From Streptomyces violascens (GTDB taxonomy: Bacteria > Actinomycetota > Actinomycetes > Streptomycetales > Streptomycetaceae): a DNA stretch of 64,000 bases. The notes beneath the pieces are model-generated. The model did not search any database. It was not told where the DNA came from and was given only the letters and a program-made list of their open reading frames with translations. Location: assembly GCF_014649955.1 (NCBI RefSeq), contig NZ_BMUA01000013.1:166289-230288 (forward strand), given 5' to 3'. The position numbers were made by a program, and so were the translations under genes. This document shows positions 1-10,327 of the stretch, piece by piece; the first letter of the stretch is position 1; every line of letters starts with the position of its first letter.

Positions 1-491
1 AGCTCGTCCACGTGGACGCAGCGGATGCCCGTCAGGCGTTCGGTCTCGGCGAGGTCGGGGCGGCGGCCCACCCAGAACTCGCCGTACCTGCGGTCGCGGT
101 AGAACTCGTCGTCGCCGTCGGCGCGCGGCGAGCGGGGCCGCAGGTAGAGCACCGCCTCGTGCCGGGACCCGGACGGCTCCAGGACCAGGACGTGTCCGGG
201 CTGGTCCTCGCCGGTGAGGCCGGTCAGCCAGGCGTACGCGCTGTGCGGGCGGAAGCGGTGGTCGCAGTCGTTGGTGCGGACCTTCAACTCCCCGGCGGGC
301 ACGATCAGCCGCTCGCCCGGGAAGCGGGCCGCAAGCCGCGCCCGGCGGCCCGGCATGACGTCGAATCCGGGCACCCGGGCGTCCCGGGGCAGCGGAGTCG
401 GGGCCCAGCCGCCGCTCATGAACGCGGCGAGTTCAGGGCCGATGGGAAGGTCGTGGCTGCCGGTGTTGAGGCGTGCGGGGCGCTCGGCCAT
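1..491 (-). CDS. pepP: Xaa-Pro aminopeptidase (aminopeptidase P), N-terminal part
   Basis: Only the first 163 codons are in the window; the gene runs off the left edge, so the metal-binding catalytic domain is not visible. The reading frame starts at ATG 489-491, preceded by GGGAGAC as ribosome binding site. The protein begins MAERPARLNTGSHDLPIGPE and continues with the aminopeptidase P N-terminal (creatinase-like) domain, including FPGERLIVPAGEL and a VLVLEPSGSRHEAVLYLRP strand pair. The family removes the N-terminal residue from peptides with proline in second position, using two manganese ions, in the cytosol. It is divergent from a putative hydroxyproline operon, which fits salvage of imino-acid peptides. 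Family assignment is by recognition of the N-terminal domain only. Confidence 0.85.
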   Translation of the reverse strand, partial: MAERPARLNTGSHDLPIGPELAAFMSGGWAPTPLPRDARVPGFDVMPGRRARLAARFPGERLIVPAGELKVRTNDCDHRFRPHSAYAWLTGLTGEDQPGHVLVLEPSGSRHEAVLYLRPRSPRADGDDEFYRDRRYGEFWVGRRPDLAETERLTGIRCVHVDE

Positions 492-755
492 CGGGTCTCC
501 CGGGGTGAGGGGACGGGCAGGGGTGAGTGCGCCGGAGTGCATGAACGAAGGGGTGCATGGGCGCACAGTGCAATTTCACATTACTATGTCACAGCTCACA
601 AGCCATCCCGTGGGCTTCCTGGAGCGCATTCAAGGGCGTGCGCACGTGCCGTGCGGGGGCGATTGGGTCCGGCCGGATCGGGACTTGGTCCGGACCCTTG
701 TGGGCGCCCGCCATCCATCAGTAAAATGTCACACACCACACTAGGGAGTTCGACC
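492..755. promoter_or_regulatory. Divergent pepP / hydroxyproline-operon intergenic region with promoter
   Basis: This 264-bp region separates pepP from the DapA-family gene. A plausible promoter for the rightward operon is TTGTGG (698-703) and TAAAAT (722-727) with an 18-bp spacer; GGGAG at 744-748 is the ribosome binding site for the ATG at 756. Further left, GTGCATG occurs twice in direct orientation (537-543 and 555-561), followed by an AT-richer stretch (570-600) that probably holds the leftward pepP promoter. No operator can be named; the GntR regulator encoded at 3704-4375 is the obvious candidate to bind here. Confidence 0.45.
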
Positions 756-1664
756 ATGACGTCTGCAGCACCCCAGCGCATCCGGCCCTGGCACGGAATC
801 CTCGTCGCGACCGCGCTTCCCCTGCGCTCCGACCTTTCCGTCGACTTCACCTCCTATGCCCAGCACGTGCGCTGGCTCATCGACAGCGGCAGCGACGGTG
901 TCGTGCCGAACGGCTCGCTCGGCGAATACCAGACCCTCTCCGACGAGGAGCGCTCGCGCGTCGTGCACACCGCCGTCGAGGCGGCGGGCGACGGCGACCG
1001 CGTCATGGTGGGCGTCGCCGCGTACGGCAGCACCGAATCCCGCCGCTGGGCGGAGCAGGCCGCCGAGGCCGGCGCGGGCTCCGTGCTGCTGCTCCCGCCC
1101 AACGCCTACCGCGCCGACGAGCGCTCGGTGCGCGCCCACTACGCCGAGGTCGCCAAGGCGGGCCTGCCCGTCGTCGCCTACAACAACCCGTACGACACCA
1201 AGGTCGACCTGACGCCCGCGCTGCTCGCCCAGCTGTACGCCGACGGCAGCATCGTCGCCGTCAAGGAGTTCAGCGGCGATGTGCGCAGGGCCTACGAGAT
1301 CGCCGAACTCGCCCCGGAACTCGACCTGTTGGCGGGCGCCGACGACGTCCTGCTCGAACTCGCCCTGGCCGGAGCGGTCGGCTGGATCGCCGGCTACCCC
1401 AACGCGCTGCCCGCCGCCTGCGCCGAGCTCTACCACGCGGCCGTCGCGGGCGACCTCGCCACCGCCCGTCCCCTCTACCGTGCGCTGCACCCCCTGCTGC
1501 GCTGGGACTCCAAGACCGAGTTCATCCAGGCCATCAAGCTCTCCATGGACCTGGCAGGGCGTCCCGGCGGACCCGTTCGGCCGCCCCGCCAGCCGCTCAC
1601 CGCCGAACAGGACGCCATGGTGCGCGCCGCCACCGAGAAGGCGCTCGCCGAAGGCCACAAGTAG
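756..1664 (+). CDS. Dihydrodipicolinate synthase (DapA) family lyase/deaminase, probably hydroxyproline catabolism
   Basis: A 302-residue class I aldolase-fold protein of normal DapA-family length. It shows the phosphate/carboxylate loop NGSLGEYQTLS (52-62), the catalytic tyrosine region YNNP (Tyr142) and the Schiff-base lysine in VAVKEFSGD (Lys170). Members lying beside a hydroxyproline 2-epimerase usually act as 1-pyrroline-4-hydroxy-2-carboxylate deaminase, giving alpha-ketoglutarate semialdehyde in the D-hydroxyproline route. That function is inferred from the next gene, not from residues, because DapA-family substrate cannot be read from motifs. The ATG at 756 follows a GGGAG ribosome site. 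The gene ends 20 bp before the epimerase gene and is the first gene of a probable three-gene operon. A housekeeping DapA is less likely because no lysine genes are nearby. Confidence 0.75.
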   Translation: MTSAAPQRIRPWHGILVATALPLRSDLSVDFTSYAQHVRWLIDSGSDGVVPNGSLGEYQTLSDEERSRVVHTAVEAAGDGDRVMVGVAAYGSTESRRWAEQAAEAGAGSVLLLPPNAYRADERSVRAHYAEVAKAGLPVVAYNNPYDTKVDLTPALLAQLYADGSIVAVKEFSGDVRRAYEIAELAPELDLLAGADDVLLELALAGAVGWIAGYPNALPAACAELYHAAVAGDLATARPLYRALHPLLRWDSKTEFIQAIKLSMDLAGRPGGPVRPPRQPLTAEQDAMVRAATEKALAEGHK

Positions 1665-1684
1665 CCCTGAAGGGAGGCGAATCC

Positions 1685-2686
1685 ATGCGGACCCGACACG
1701 TCTACCACGCCGTCGACTCGCACACCGAAGGCATGCCGACCCGCGTCATCACCGGCGGGCTCGGCGTCATTCCCGGCGCCACCATGGCCGAGCGGCGCCT
1801 GCACTTCATGGAGCACCTCGACCACATCCGTACGCTTCTGATGTACGAGCCGCGCGGCCACGCGTCGATGAGCGGAGCGATCCTCCAGCCGCCGACCCGG
1901 CCCGACGCGGACTACGGCGTCCTCTACATCGAGGTCTCCGGCCTGCTTCCGATGTGCGGACACGGCACGATCGGCGTGGCCACGGTGCTGGTGGAGACCG
2001 GAATGGTCCCGGTCACCGAGCCCGTCACCACGGTGCGCCTGGACACCCCGGCCGGCCTGGTGAGCGTGGACGTGCGGGTCGAGGACGGCGAGGCCCGCTC
2101 CGTCACGCTGACCAACGTCCCCGCGTTCTGCCTCGCGCTCGACCGCAAGGTGCAGGTCCCGGGCCTCGGCACGGTCACCTACGACCTGGCGTACGGCGGC
2201 AACTTCTACGCCTTCGTCGAACTCGAAGAGCTCGGCCTGCCCTTCGCGCGGGACCACAAGGACGCGCTGCTCGCCGCCGGGCTCGACATCATGGCCGCCA
2301 TCAACACCTCGGACCGGCCGGTGCACCCCGAGAACCCGGAAATCGCCGGAGTGAAGCACGTCTACCTGGCCGCCCCCGGCTCCGACGCGACGCGCTCACG
2401 CCACGCCATGGCGATCCACCCCGGCTGGTTCGACCGCTCGCCGTGCGGCACCGGGACGTCCGCGCGGATGGCCCAACTGCACGCGCGCGGCGAACTCCCG
2501 CTCCACCGCGACTTCACCAACGAGTCTTTCATCGGTACGGAGTTCACCGGCCGTCTGGTCGGCGAGACCAGTGTGGGAGGGCTCCCCGCGGTCGTGCCGA
2601 CGGTCACCGGCCGGGCCTGGATCACCGGCACCGCCCAGTACTTCCTCGACCCGTCCGACCCGTTCCCGGAGGGCTTCCTGCTGTGA
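1685..2686 (+). CDS. Proline racemase family: 4-hydroxyproline 2-epimerase (two-cysteine type)
   Basis: A 333-residue protein of the proline racemase superfamily. Both catalytic cysteines are present: Cys91 in MCGHGTIG and Cys254 in SPCGTGTSA. This matters because trans-3-hydroxyproline dehydratases of the same fold replace the second cysteine (commonly with threonine), whereas racemases and 4-hydroxyproline 2-epimerases keep both. The expected reaction is trans-4-hydroxy-L-proline to cis-4-hydroxy-D-proline; simple proline racemase activity cannot be excluded. The start ATG follows GGGAGG at 1672-1677. Its stop overlaps the next start (GTGA), so the downstream reductase is translationally coupled. 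No signal peptide is seen, so it should be cytosolic. Confidence 0.85.
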   Translation: MRTRHVYHAVDSHTEGMPTRVITGGLGVIPGATMAERRLHFMEHLDHIRTLLMYEPRGHASMSGAILQPPTRPDADYGVLYIEVSGLLPMCGHGTIGVATVLVETGMVPVTEPVTTVRLDTPAGLVSVDVRVEDGEARSVTLTNVPAFCLALDRKVQVPGLGTVTYDLAYGGNFYAFVELEELGLPFARDHKDALLAAGLDIMAAINTSDRPVHPENPEIAGVKHVYLAAPGSDATRSRHAMAIHPGWFDRSPCGTGTSARMAQLHARGELPLHRDFTNESFIGTEFTGRLVGETSVGGLPAVVPTVTGRAWITGTAQYFLDPSDPFPEGFLL

Positions 2687-3663
2687 TCCACCTCGGCGCG
2701 GACGACCTCGCGGCGCTGCTCACCCCGGCAGCGGCGACCGAAGCCCTGGCCACGGCCCTGCGCGAGGGCCTCGACCCGGAGCGGTGCCCGGCCCGGTCCA
2801 ACGTCCCCGTTCCGGCGGGGGAGTTGCTCATCATGCCGGCCGCTTCCGCCACGTACGCCGGCGTGAAGATCGCGGGGGTCGCGCCCGCCAACCCGGGTCG
2901 CGGCCTGCCCCGCATCACCGGCAGCTTCCTCCTCCTCGACGGGCCGACGCTGCTGCCCCTCGCCCTGCTCGACGCGGCCGCGCTGACCACGGTGCGCACC
3001 GCGGCCGTCTCGGCCCTCGCGATCGACGCGCTCGCCGAACCGGACGCGGCCCGCCTGGTCCTGTTCGGCGCGGGCCCCCAGGCGTACGCCCATCTCGAAT
3101 CAGCCCTGAACACAAGGGAGTTGACCCATGTGACGGTTGTGTCGCGGACGGGCGAGGCGGCCGAACGACTGGTGACGTACGCCCGCGAACTCGGTCTGGA
3201 GGCCCGCCCCGGCGACCCCTCGGACGTATCGGTCGCCGATCTCGTCATCTGCTGCACCACCGCCCACGAGCCGCTCTTCGACGGCAGCCGCATCCCCGCC
3301 CACGCCACGGTCGTCGCGGTCGGCTCGCACCAGCCCGCGGTACGCGAGACGGACTCGGAGCTGGTGCGCCGCTCCTCGGTCTGGGTGGAGGCCCGCACGG
3401 TCGCCCTGCGCGAGGCGGGCGATCTGCTGATCCCGCTGTCCGAGGGCGTGATCGGCGAGGGCCACATCGCGGGGACTTTGGCTGATCTGGTGCGGGGCAA
3501 AACCAAGCCGCCCGGGGACCGCCCGCGCTTCTTCAAGAGCGTGGGCATGGCCTGGGAGGATTTGGCGGTGGCGGCGGCCGTGCACCGGGCGTCAACTCCC
3601 GTGCGGGCAGTGCCGGTTGGGGCGGAAGTGCGCGGGCTCGAACCGCCCGACGGGGGAAGGTGA
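2683..3663 (+). CDS. Ornithine cyclodeaminase / mu-crystallin family, probable 1-pyrroline-2-carboxylate reductase
   Basis: A 326-residue protein starting at GTG 2683, overlapping the epimerase stop by 4 bp. It has the ornithine cyclodeaminase family fold, with an N-terminal dimer/substrate domain and a Rossmann domain containing LVLFGAGPQAYAHLES (GxGxQA-type NAD(P) loop) and VADLVICCTTAHEPLF. In imino-acid operons such proteins are usually ketimine reductases that turn 1-pyrroline-2-carboxylate into L-proline with NAD(P)H, rather than true ornithine cyclodeaminases. I infer this from the neighbouring epimerase and the DapA-family gene. The C-terminal 25 residues after VHRAS look like an unconserved tail. 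It ends 40 bp before the GntR regulator gene. Confidence 0.75.
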   Translation: MIHLGADDLAALLTPAAATEALATALREGLDPERCPARSNVPVPAGELLIMPAASATYAGVKIAGVAPANPGRGLPRITGSFLLLDGPTLLPLALLDAAALTTVRTAAVSALAIDALAEPDAARLVLFGAGPQAYAHLESALNTRELTHVTVVSRTGEAAERLVTYARELGLEARPGDPSDVSVADLVICCTTAHEPLFDGSRIPAHATVVAVGSHQPAVRETDSELVRRSSVWVEARTVALREAGDLLIPLSEGVIGEGHIAGTLADLVRGKTKPPGDRPRFFKSVGMAWEDLAVAAAVHRASTPVRAVPVGAEVRGLEPPDGGR

Positions 3664-3703
3664 GATTGTACGCTGAGCCTCCGCGGATCACGGAGGACGC
3701 GCC

Positions 3704-4375
3704 ATGGGCGACCTGAAACAGCGCCATCTCATCGTCGCCCAGGAACGCCTGCGCGACCAGGTCGCCCACGCCCTGCGCGCGGCCCTGGTCGCGGGCGAGC
3801 TGCGTCCCGGCACCATCTACTCCGCCCCCGGCCTCGCCGCCGACTTCGGGATCTCCGCGACGCCGGTGCGCGAGGCCATGCTCGACCTGGCCCGCGAAGG
3901 CCTGGTCGAGCCGGTACGCAACAAGGGCTTCCGGATCACCGAGGTCAGCGAGCGCGACCTGGACCAGTACACCGAACTGCGCGCGCTCATCGAGGTGCCG
4001 ACCGTCGGGCGCGTCACCGACACCGCGAGTACGGAGCAGCTGGAGGCGCTGCGGCCGGTGGCCGAGGAGATAGTGGACCGAGCCCGCGCCCACGACCTGA
4101 TCGGCTACCTCGACGCCGACCGGCGCTTCCATCTTCGGCTGCTCGGCCTCGCGGGCAACGAACGCCTCGTCGAAACAGTCGGCGACCTGCGCAAACGATC
4201 CCGCCTCTACGGGCTCACCCGGCTCGACGAGCGCGGCGAACTCGTCTCCTCCGCCCAGGAACACGTAGAGCTCCTGGACCTCGTGCTGTCCGGCGACCGC
4301 CCGGCCGCCGAGGCCTGCATGGCCCGCCATCTGGGCCACGTACGGTCGTTGTGGGCCCGGGACGAGAACGGGTAG
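3704..4375 (+). CDS. GntR family transcriptional regulator (FadR/FCD subfamily)
   Basis: A 223-residue regulator. The N-terminal winged helix (about residues 10-75) contains VAHALRAALVAGELRPG and the recognition segment DFGISATPVREAMLDLA. The rest is an all-helical FCD ligand domain with the metal-ligand style pattern DADRRFHLRLL and the later HVELLDLVLSGD ... HLGHV helices. FCD regulators bind organic or amino acids, often through a metal ion. It is co-directional with and 40 bp downstream of the imino-acid genes, so it probably represses that operon and responds to hydroxyproline or a catabolite. GGAGG at 3691-3695 precedes the ATG. The operator is not identified. Confidence 0.88.
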   Translation: MGDLKQRHLIVAQERLRDQVAHALRAALVAGELRPGTIYSAPGLAADFGISATPVREAMLDLAREGLVEPVRNKGFRITEVSERDLDQYTELRALIEVPTVGRVTDTASTEQLEALRPVAEEIVDRARAHDLIGYLDADRRFHLRLLGLAGNERLVETVGDLRKRSRLYGLTRLDERGELVSSAQEHVELLDLVLSGDRPAAEACMARHLGHVRSLWARDENG

Positions 4376-4387
4376 GAGCGAGACAGA

Positions 4388-4414
4388 GGGCGGGCCCGTG
4401 AACATGGCCCGCCC
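4388..4414. terminator. Convergent terminator between gntR and murA
   Basis: Nine-base arms GGGCGGGCC and GGCCCGCCC enclose a 9-nt loop. The hairpin sits 13 bp after the gntR stop and 16 bp beyond the murA stop, so it can serve both convergent genes. There is no U-tract, as is usual in Streptomyces. Confidence 0.6.
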
Positions 4415-4429
4415 CCGATCCCCGACTCC

Positions 4430-5956
4430 CTAGATGTCCCGGAAGATCTCGATCTGCGCGCCCACCGAGTTGAGCCGCTCGGCCAAGTCCTCGTAGCCGC
4501 GGTTGATGACGTACACGTTGCGCAGTACGGACGTGCCTTCCGCCGCCATCATGGCGAGCAGCACGACCACGGCCGGGCGCAGTGCCGGGGGGCACATCAT
4601 TTCTGCGGCGCGCCAGCGGGTGGGGCCCTCCACCAGGACCCGGTGCGGGTCGAGGAGCTGGAGGCGGCCGCCGAGCCGGTTGAGGTCCGTGAGGTAGATC
4701 GCGCGGTTGTCGTAGACCCAGTCGTGGATGAGCGTCTGGCCCTGGGCCACCGCCGCGATCGCCGCGAAGAACGGCACGTTGTCGATGTTGAGGCCGGGGA
4801 ACGGCATCGGGTGGATCTTGTCGATCGGCGCCTCCAGCTTGGAGGGGCGCACGGTGAGGTCGATCAGCCGGGTGCGCCCGTTGTCGGCGGCGTACTCGGC
4901 GGTGCGGTCGTGGTCGAGGCCCATCTCTTCGAGAACGGCGAGCTCGATCTCCAGGAACTCGACCGGGACCCGACGGATCGTCAGCTCGGACTCGGTGACG
5001 ACGGCCGCGGCCAGCAGGCTCATCGCCTCGACCGGGTCCTCGGAGGGCGAGTAGTCGACGTCGACGTCGATGTCGGCCATGCCGTGCACGGTCAGCGTGG
5101 TGGTGCCGATGCCCTCGACCCGTACGCCGAGCGCCTCCAGGAAGAAGCACAGGTCCTGGACCATGTAGTTGGAGGAGGCGTTGCGGATGACGGTGACGCC
5201 GTCGTTGCGGGCGGCCGCGAGCAGCGCGTTCTCGGTGACGGTGTCGCCGCGCTCCGTCAGCACGATCGGGCGGTCGGGCGCGGTGCGTTCCACCACGGCG
5301 TGGTAGATCCCCTCGGTGGCCGTGATGTCCAGGCCGAACCGGCGCAGCGCGATCATGTGCGGCTCGATGGTGCGGGTGCCGAGGTCGCAGCCGCCGGCGT
5401 ACGGAAGGCGGAAGTGGTCCATGCGGTGCAGCAGCGGGCCGAGGAACATGATGATGGAGCGGGTCCGGCGGGCGGCGTCCGCGTCCATCGCGTCGAGGTC
5501 GAGCGAGGCCGGCGGCACGATCTCCAGGTCGGTTCCGTCGTTGATCCAACGGGTGCGCACACCGATGGAGTTGAGGACTTCGAGGAGCCGGTAGACCTCT
5601 TCGATGCGGGCCACCCGGCGCAGCACGGTGCGGCCCTTGTTGAGCAGGGAGCCGCAGAGCAGCGCGACACAGGCGTTCTTGCTCGTCTTGACGTCGATCG
5701 AGCCGGAGAGGCGGCGGCCGCCGACGACGCGGAGGTGCATGGGGCCCGAGTACCCGAGCGAGACGATTTCACTGTCGAGCGCTTCACCGATGCGCGCGAT
5801 CATCTCAAGGCTGATGTTCTGGTTCCCGCGCTCGATGCGGTTCACGGCGCTCTGGCTGGTGCCCAGAGCCTCGGCCAACTGCGTCTGCGTCCAACCCCGG
5901 TGCTGCCGGGCGTCACGGATGAGCTTGCCGATGCGTACGAGGTAGTCGTCTGCCAT
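4430..5956 (-). CDS. murA: XRE-HTH / UDP-N-acetylglucosamine 1-carboxyvinyltransferase (MurA) fusion
   Basis: A 508-residue protein with two parts. Residues 7-65 form an XRE/Cro-type helix-turn-helix (WTQTQLAEALGTSQSAVNRIERG). Residues about 72-508 are a full MurA enolpyruvyl transferase, which transfers enolpyruvate from PEP to UDP-GlcNAc at the first committed step of peptidoglycan synthesis. The catalytic cysteine is present as Cys190 in AGGCDLG, and the substrate-binding KNA is Lys93-Asn94. MurA is normally about 420 residues, so the extra length is the HTH. From memory, this fusion is conserved in Streptomyces as a second MurA (SCO5998). No Shine-Dalgarno is seen. TAACCT (minus-strand reading of 5963-5968) lies 6 nt before the ATG, so the mRNA is probably leaderless. 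A palindrome overlaps that promoter, which suggests autoregulation. Confidence 0.93.
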   Translation of the reverse strand: MADDYLVRIGKLIRDARQHRGWTQTQLAEALGTSQSAVNRIERGNQNISLEMIARIGEALDSEIVSLGYSGPMHLRVVGGRRLSGSIDVKTSKNACVALLCGSLLNKGRTVLRRVARIEEVYRLLEVLNSIGVRTRWINDGTDLEIVPPASLDLDAMDADAARRTRSIIMFLGPLLHRMDHFRLPYAGGCDLGTRTIEPHMIALRRFGLDITATEGIYHAVVERTAPDRPIVLTERGDTVTENALLAAARNDGVTVIRNASSNYMVQDLCFFLEALGVRVEGIGTTTLTVHGMADIDVDVDYSPSEDPVEAMSLLAAAVVTESELTIRRVPVEFLEIELAVLEEMGLDHDRTAEYAADNGRTRLIDLTVRPSKLEAPIDKIHPMPFPGLNIDNVPFFAAIAAVAQGQTLIHDWVYDNRAIYLTDLNRLGGRLQLLDPHRVLVEGPTRWRAAEMMCPPALRPAVVVLLAMMAAEGTSVLRNVYVINRGYEDLAERLNSVGAQIEIFRDI

Positions 5957-5962
5957 AGGGGC

Positions 5963-5983
5963 AGGTTATCTCAGATATGAGAT
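5963..5983 (-). promoter_or_regulatory. murA -10 element overlapped by ATCTC-N6-GAGAT operator
   Basis: The inverted repeat ATCTCAGATATGAGAT (5968-5983) has 6-bp arms around a 4-bp centre. On the minus strand it touches the -10 hexamer TAACCT (5963-5968), which is 6 nt from the murA ATG. A protein bound here would block the leaderless murA promoter. The half-site ATCTC/GAGAT and its 6-bp spacing are repeated at 6250-6265 upstream of aconitase. Candidates are the HTH domain of this MurA itself or a MarR-family regulator. Confidence 0.55.
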
Positions 5984-6219
5984 GCCGCTCGCGCTGGGGT
6001 GGGCCAACGGGGTGAGGAACCGTCAATTCCGATACTGCAATCCCTGCGCGTGGGCGGCAAGCGGAAGGGGTCTGTCCGGGGTGGGGTGTTTGTGTGCGGG
6101 TCGGCCGTGTCGTACGCCATGCGTGTGGAACCCGAAGTCGCGTGTCCGTGTATCGCGAGGTCGAGGGTGTGACGGGGTCGGGTGCCGACACCTCGGCGCC
6201 TGAATGGCCTCGCCCGCGC

Positions 6220-6266
6220 ATGACCTACCGGCGGCCATGTACTAGAGTTATCTCGACATCGAGATA
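6220..6266 (+). promoter_or_regulatory. Aconitase promoter with palindromic operator
   Basis: ATGACC (6220-6225) and TAGAGT (6243-6248) are spaced 17 bp apart and make a credible vegetative promoter. Directly after the -10 lies the perfect palindrome TATCTCGACATCGAGATA (6249-6266, 8-bp arms, 2-bp centre), which would cover the transcription start. In S. coelicolor the MarR-family protein TamR is reported to control the aconitase gene sacA, so this may be its site; I cannot check the published motif here. The arms match the palindrome on the divergent murA promoter. Confidence 0.6.
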
Positions 6267-6307
6267 TCTACCGAGGCGCACCGCAGCCGACGCTCGGTAA
6301 GGGTTAC

Positions 6308-6326
6308 CTAACTTAGCCTTACCTTA
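6308..6326. promoter_or_regulatory. Iron-box-like site (DmdR/IdeR type) upstream of aconitase
   Basis: CTAACTTAGCCTTACCTTA matches 16 of 19 positions of the IdeR/DmdR consensus TWAGGTWAGSCTWACCTWA; the right half-site is perfect. It lies 68 bp before the aconitase start codon and about 60 bp after the -10 element, so it may act as a roadblock in the leader or on a second promoter. Aconitase is an iron-sulfur enzyme, so iron-dependent control makes sense. Binding is inferred from the match only. Confidence 0.55.
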
Positions 6327-6393
6327 GCGGATCGACAACACGTCGTGGCGGCAGGATTGTGGTGGAACGCGCACATATATGAAGGAGACTGTC

Positions 6394-9108
<2,715 letters not shown>

Positions 9109-9121
9109 GCACCCAACGAGC

Positions 9122-9154
9122 AAGGCCCGCACCCCGGTTGGGGGTGCGGGCCTT
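9122..9154. terminator. Convergent terminator of acnA and VCBS gene
   Basis: Perfect 14-bp stem AAGGCCCGCACCCC / GGGGTGCGGGCCTT with a 5-nt loop, followed by TACTTGT. It lies between the acnA stop (9108) and the stop of the leftward gene (9185) and can terminate both. Confidence 0.85.
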
Positions 9155-9184
9155 ACTTGTGCGCTGGGTTCTGGACCAGATGGG

Positions 9185-10132
9185 TCAGAACATCAGGCGC
9201 ATGCCGTTCCAGCCGGTGCCGACCTTGACGCGGTCCTTGAAGGGGGCGCCGTTGGTGGTGCCGGTGCCGGAGTAGAACCACAGACCGCCGGAGGCGTCGC
9301 GGCCCACGAGGTCGGCCTGACCGTCGTTGTCGAGGTCGCCGATGCCGACGAGGGTGTTGTAGGTGTTCCAGCCGCCGCCGAGCTTGACGCGGTTGCCGAA
9401 GGGGGCGGCCCAGTTGCCGGTGCCCGGGTAGAGCCAGCCGGTGCCGGCGTTGTCGACGGCGATGATGTCGGCCTTGCCGTCACCGTTCATGTCGCCACGA
9501 CCGGCGATCTTGGTCATCGCGCCCCAGCCGGCACCGAGCTTGACGGGGTTGGTGAACGAGCCGTCGCCCTTGGCCGTGTAGAGCCACAGCACGCCGCCCT
9601 TGTCACGGGCGAGCAGGTCGTCGTTCGGGGCGCCGCCGAGGTCGCCCGGCGTGAAGACGCGGTCGTAGGTGTTCCAGCCCGCGCCGAGGTCCCGGGTGCC
9701 GGTGTCGTAGTTCTTGTAGATGAGGTGACCGTCGGTCGACTTCACGTAGAAGCCGTCGGCCCGGCCGTCCTTGTCGTTGTCGTACTGGGTGGCCTCGGAA
9801 ATGCTTGTCCAGCCGTACGTGTTGAACCAGCGCTCGCCGAAGCCCCCCTGGCCGTTCGACGGGTAGTTGTACAGGAAGCCGTCGCCGTCGACCGCCATGA
9901 GCTCGAAGCTCTCGTTGGTCGCCCCGAACCCGGAGGCGTACGGCGCGGACCGCTGCTGGTCCTTGGCCTTCGGCTTGACGTGCTGGCGGGCCTCGGCGGC
10001 CGCGTCCTTGGCGGAGGCGGCACCGTCGGCGACGGCGGTGCCCGCGGTGGTGGCGACGAGCGCTGCGGCGATGGCGGCGACGACTGCGCGAGAAGCGGTC
10101 CGCCCGTGCTTACGGCCAGTGAAAAGGGCCAC
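9185..10132 (-). CDS. Secreted VCBS/FG-GAP repeat protein (paralogue 1)
   Basis: A 315-residue exported protein starting at GTG 10130-10132, with GGAG nine bases upstream. A signal peptide (TGRKHGRTASRAVVAAIAAA ... TAVADG) is followed by a lysine-rich linker (about 45-65) and then tandem beta-propeller-like VCBS/FG-GAP units. Typical units are GRGDMNGDGKADIIAVD and GIGDLDNDGQADLVGRD, whose D-x-N/D-x-D-G segments resemble calcium-binding loops. Such domains are found in lectins, adhesins and extracellular enzymes; no catalytic domain is present. It is a tandem duplicate of the next gene (same length, nearly identical C-terminal half). The function is unknown; a secreted sugar- or surface-binding role is inference. 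Confidence 0.85.
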   Translation of the reverse strand: MALFTGRKHGRTASRAVVAAIAAALVATTAGTAVADGAASAKDAAAEARQHVKPKAKDQQRSAPYASGFGATNESFELMAVDGDGFLYNYPSNGQGGFGERWFNTYGWTSISEATQYDNDKDGRADGFYVKSTDGHLIYKNYDTGTRDLGAGWNTYDRVFTPGDLGGAPNDDLLARDKGGVLWLYTAKGDGSFTNPVKLGAGWGAMTKIAGRGDMNGDGKADIIAVDNAGTGWLYPGTGNWAAPFGNRVKLGGGWNTYNTLVGIGDLDNDGQADLVGRDASGGLWFYSGTGTTNGAPFKDRVKVGTGWNGMRLMF

Positions 10133-10270
10133 GTGTTACTCCAACATGCAAAAAGCGAAAGACACACATCTGGTCAAGATGCGGCGAGTGCCCTTTAGGC
10201 TCTCTTTACTGGATCTTCGCATAGGGCATACCTGGTCCTCGCATCCGGGGGTGACTTGTCCGCACATACG

Positions 10271-10311
10271 GGACAAGGCCCGTACTCCGCGGGGGAGTAC
10301 GGGCCTTGTCC
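10271..10311 (-). terminator. Terminator of VCBS paralogue 2
   Basis: Perfect 18-bp stem GGACAAGGCCCGTACTCC and its complement with a 5-nt loop, 17 bp beyond the stop of the leftward VCBS gene (10328). It separates the two paralogues, so each should have its own promoter. The 195-bp gap between the two genes holds nothing else that I can name. Confidence 0.85.
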
Positions 10312-10327
10312 GGGTACTGCCGGTGGA

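Noticed and set aside
537..561. GTGCATG direct repeat as a regulator site
   Set aside because: Two 7-base copies 18 bp apart are weak evidence alone; nothing else ties them to a regulator.
12..755. Open frame running upstream of the DapA-family start
   Set aside because: It is antisense to pepP and then crosses the promoter region; DapA homology begins only after ATG 756, which has its own ribosome site.
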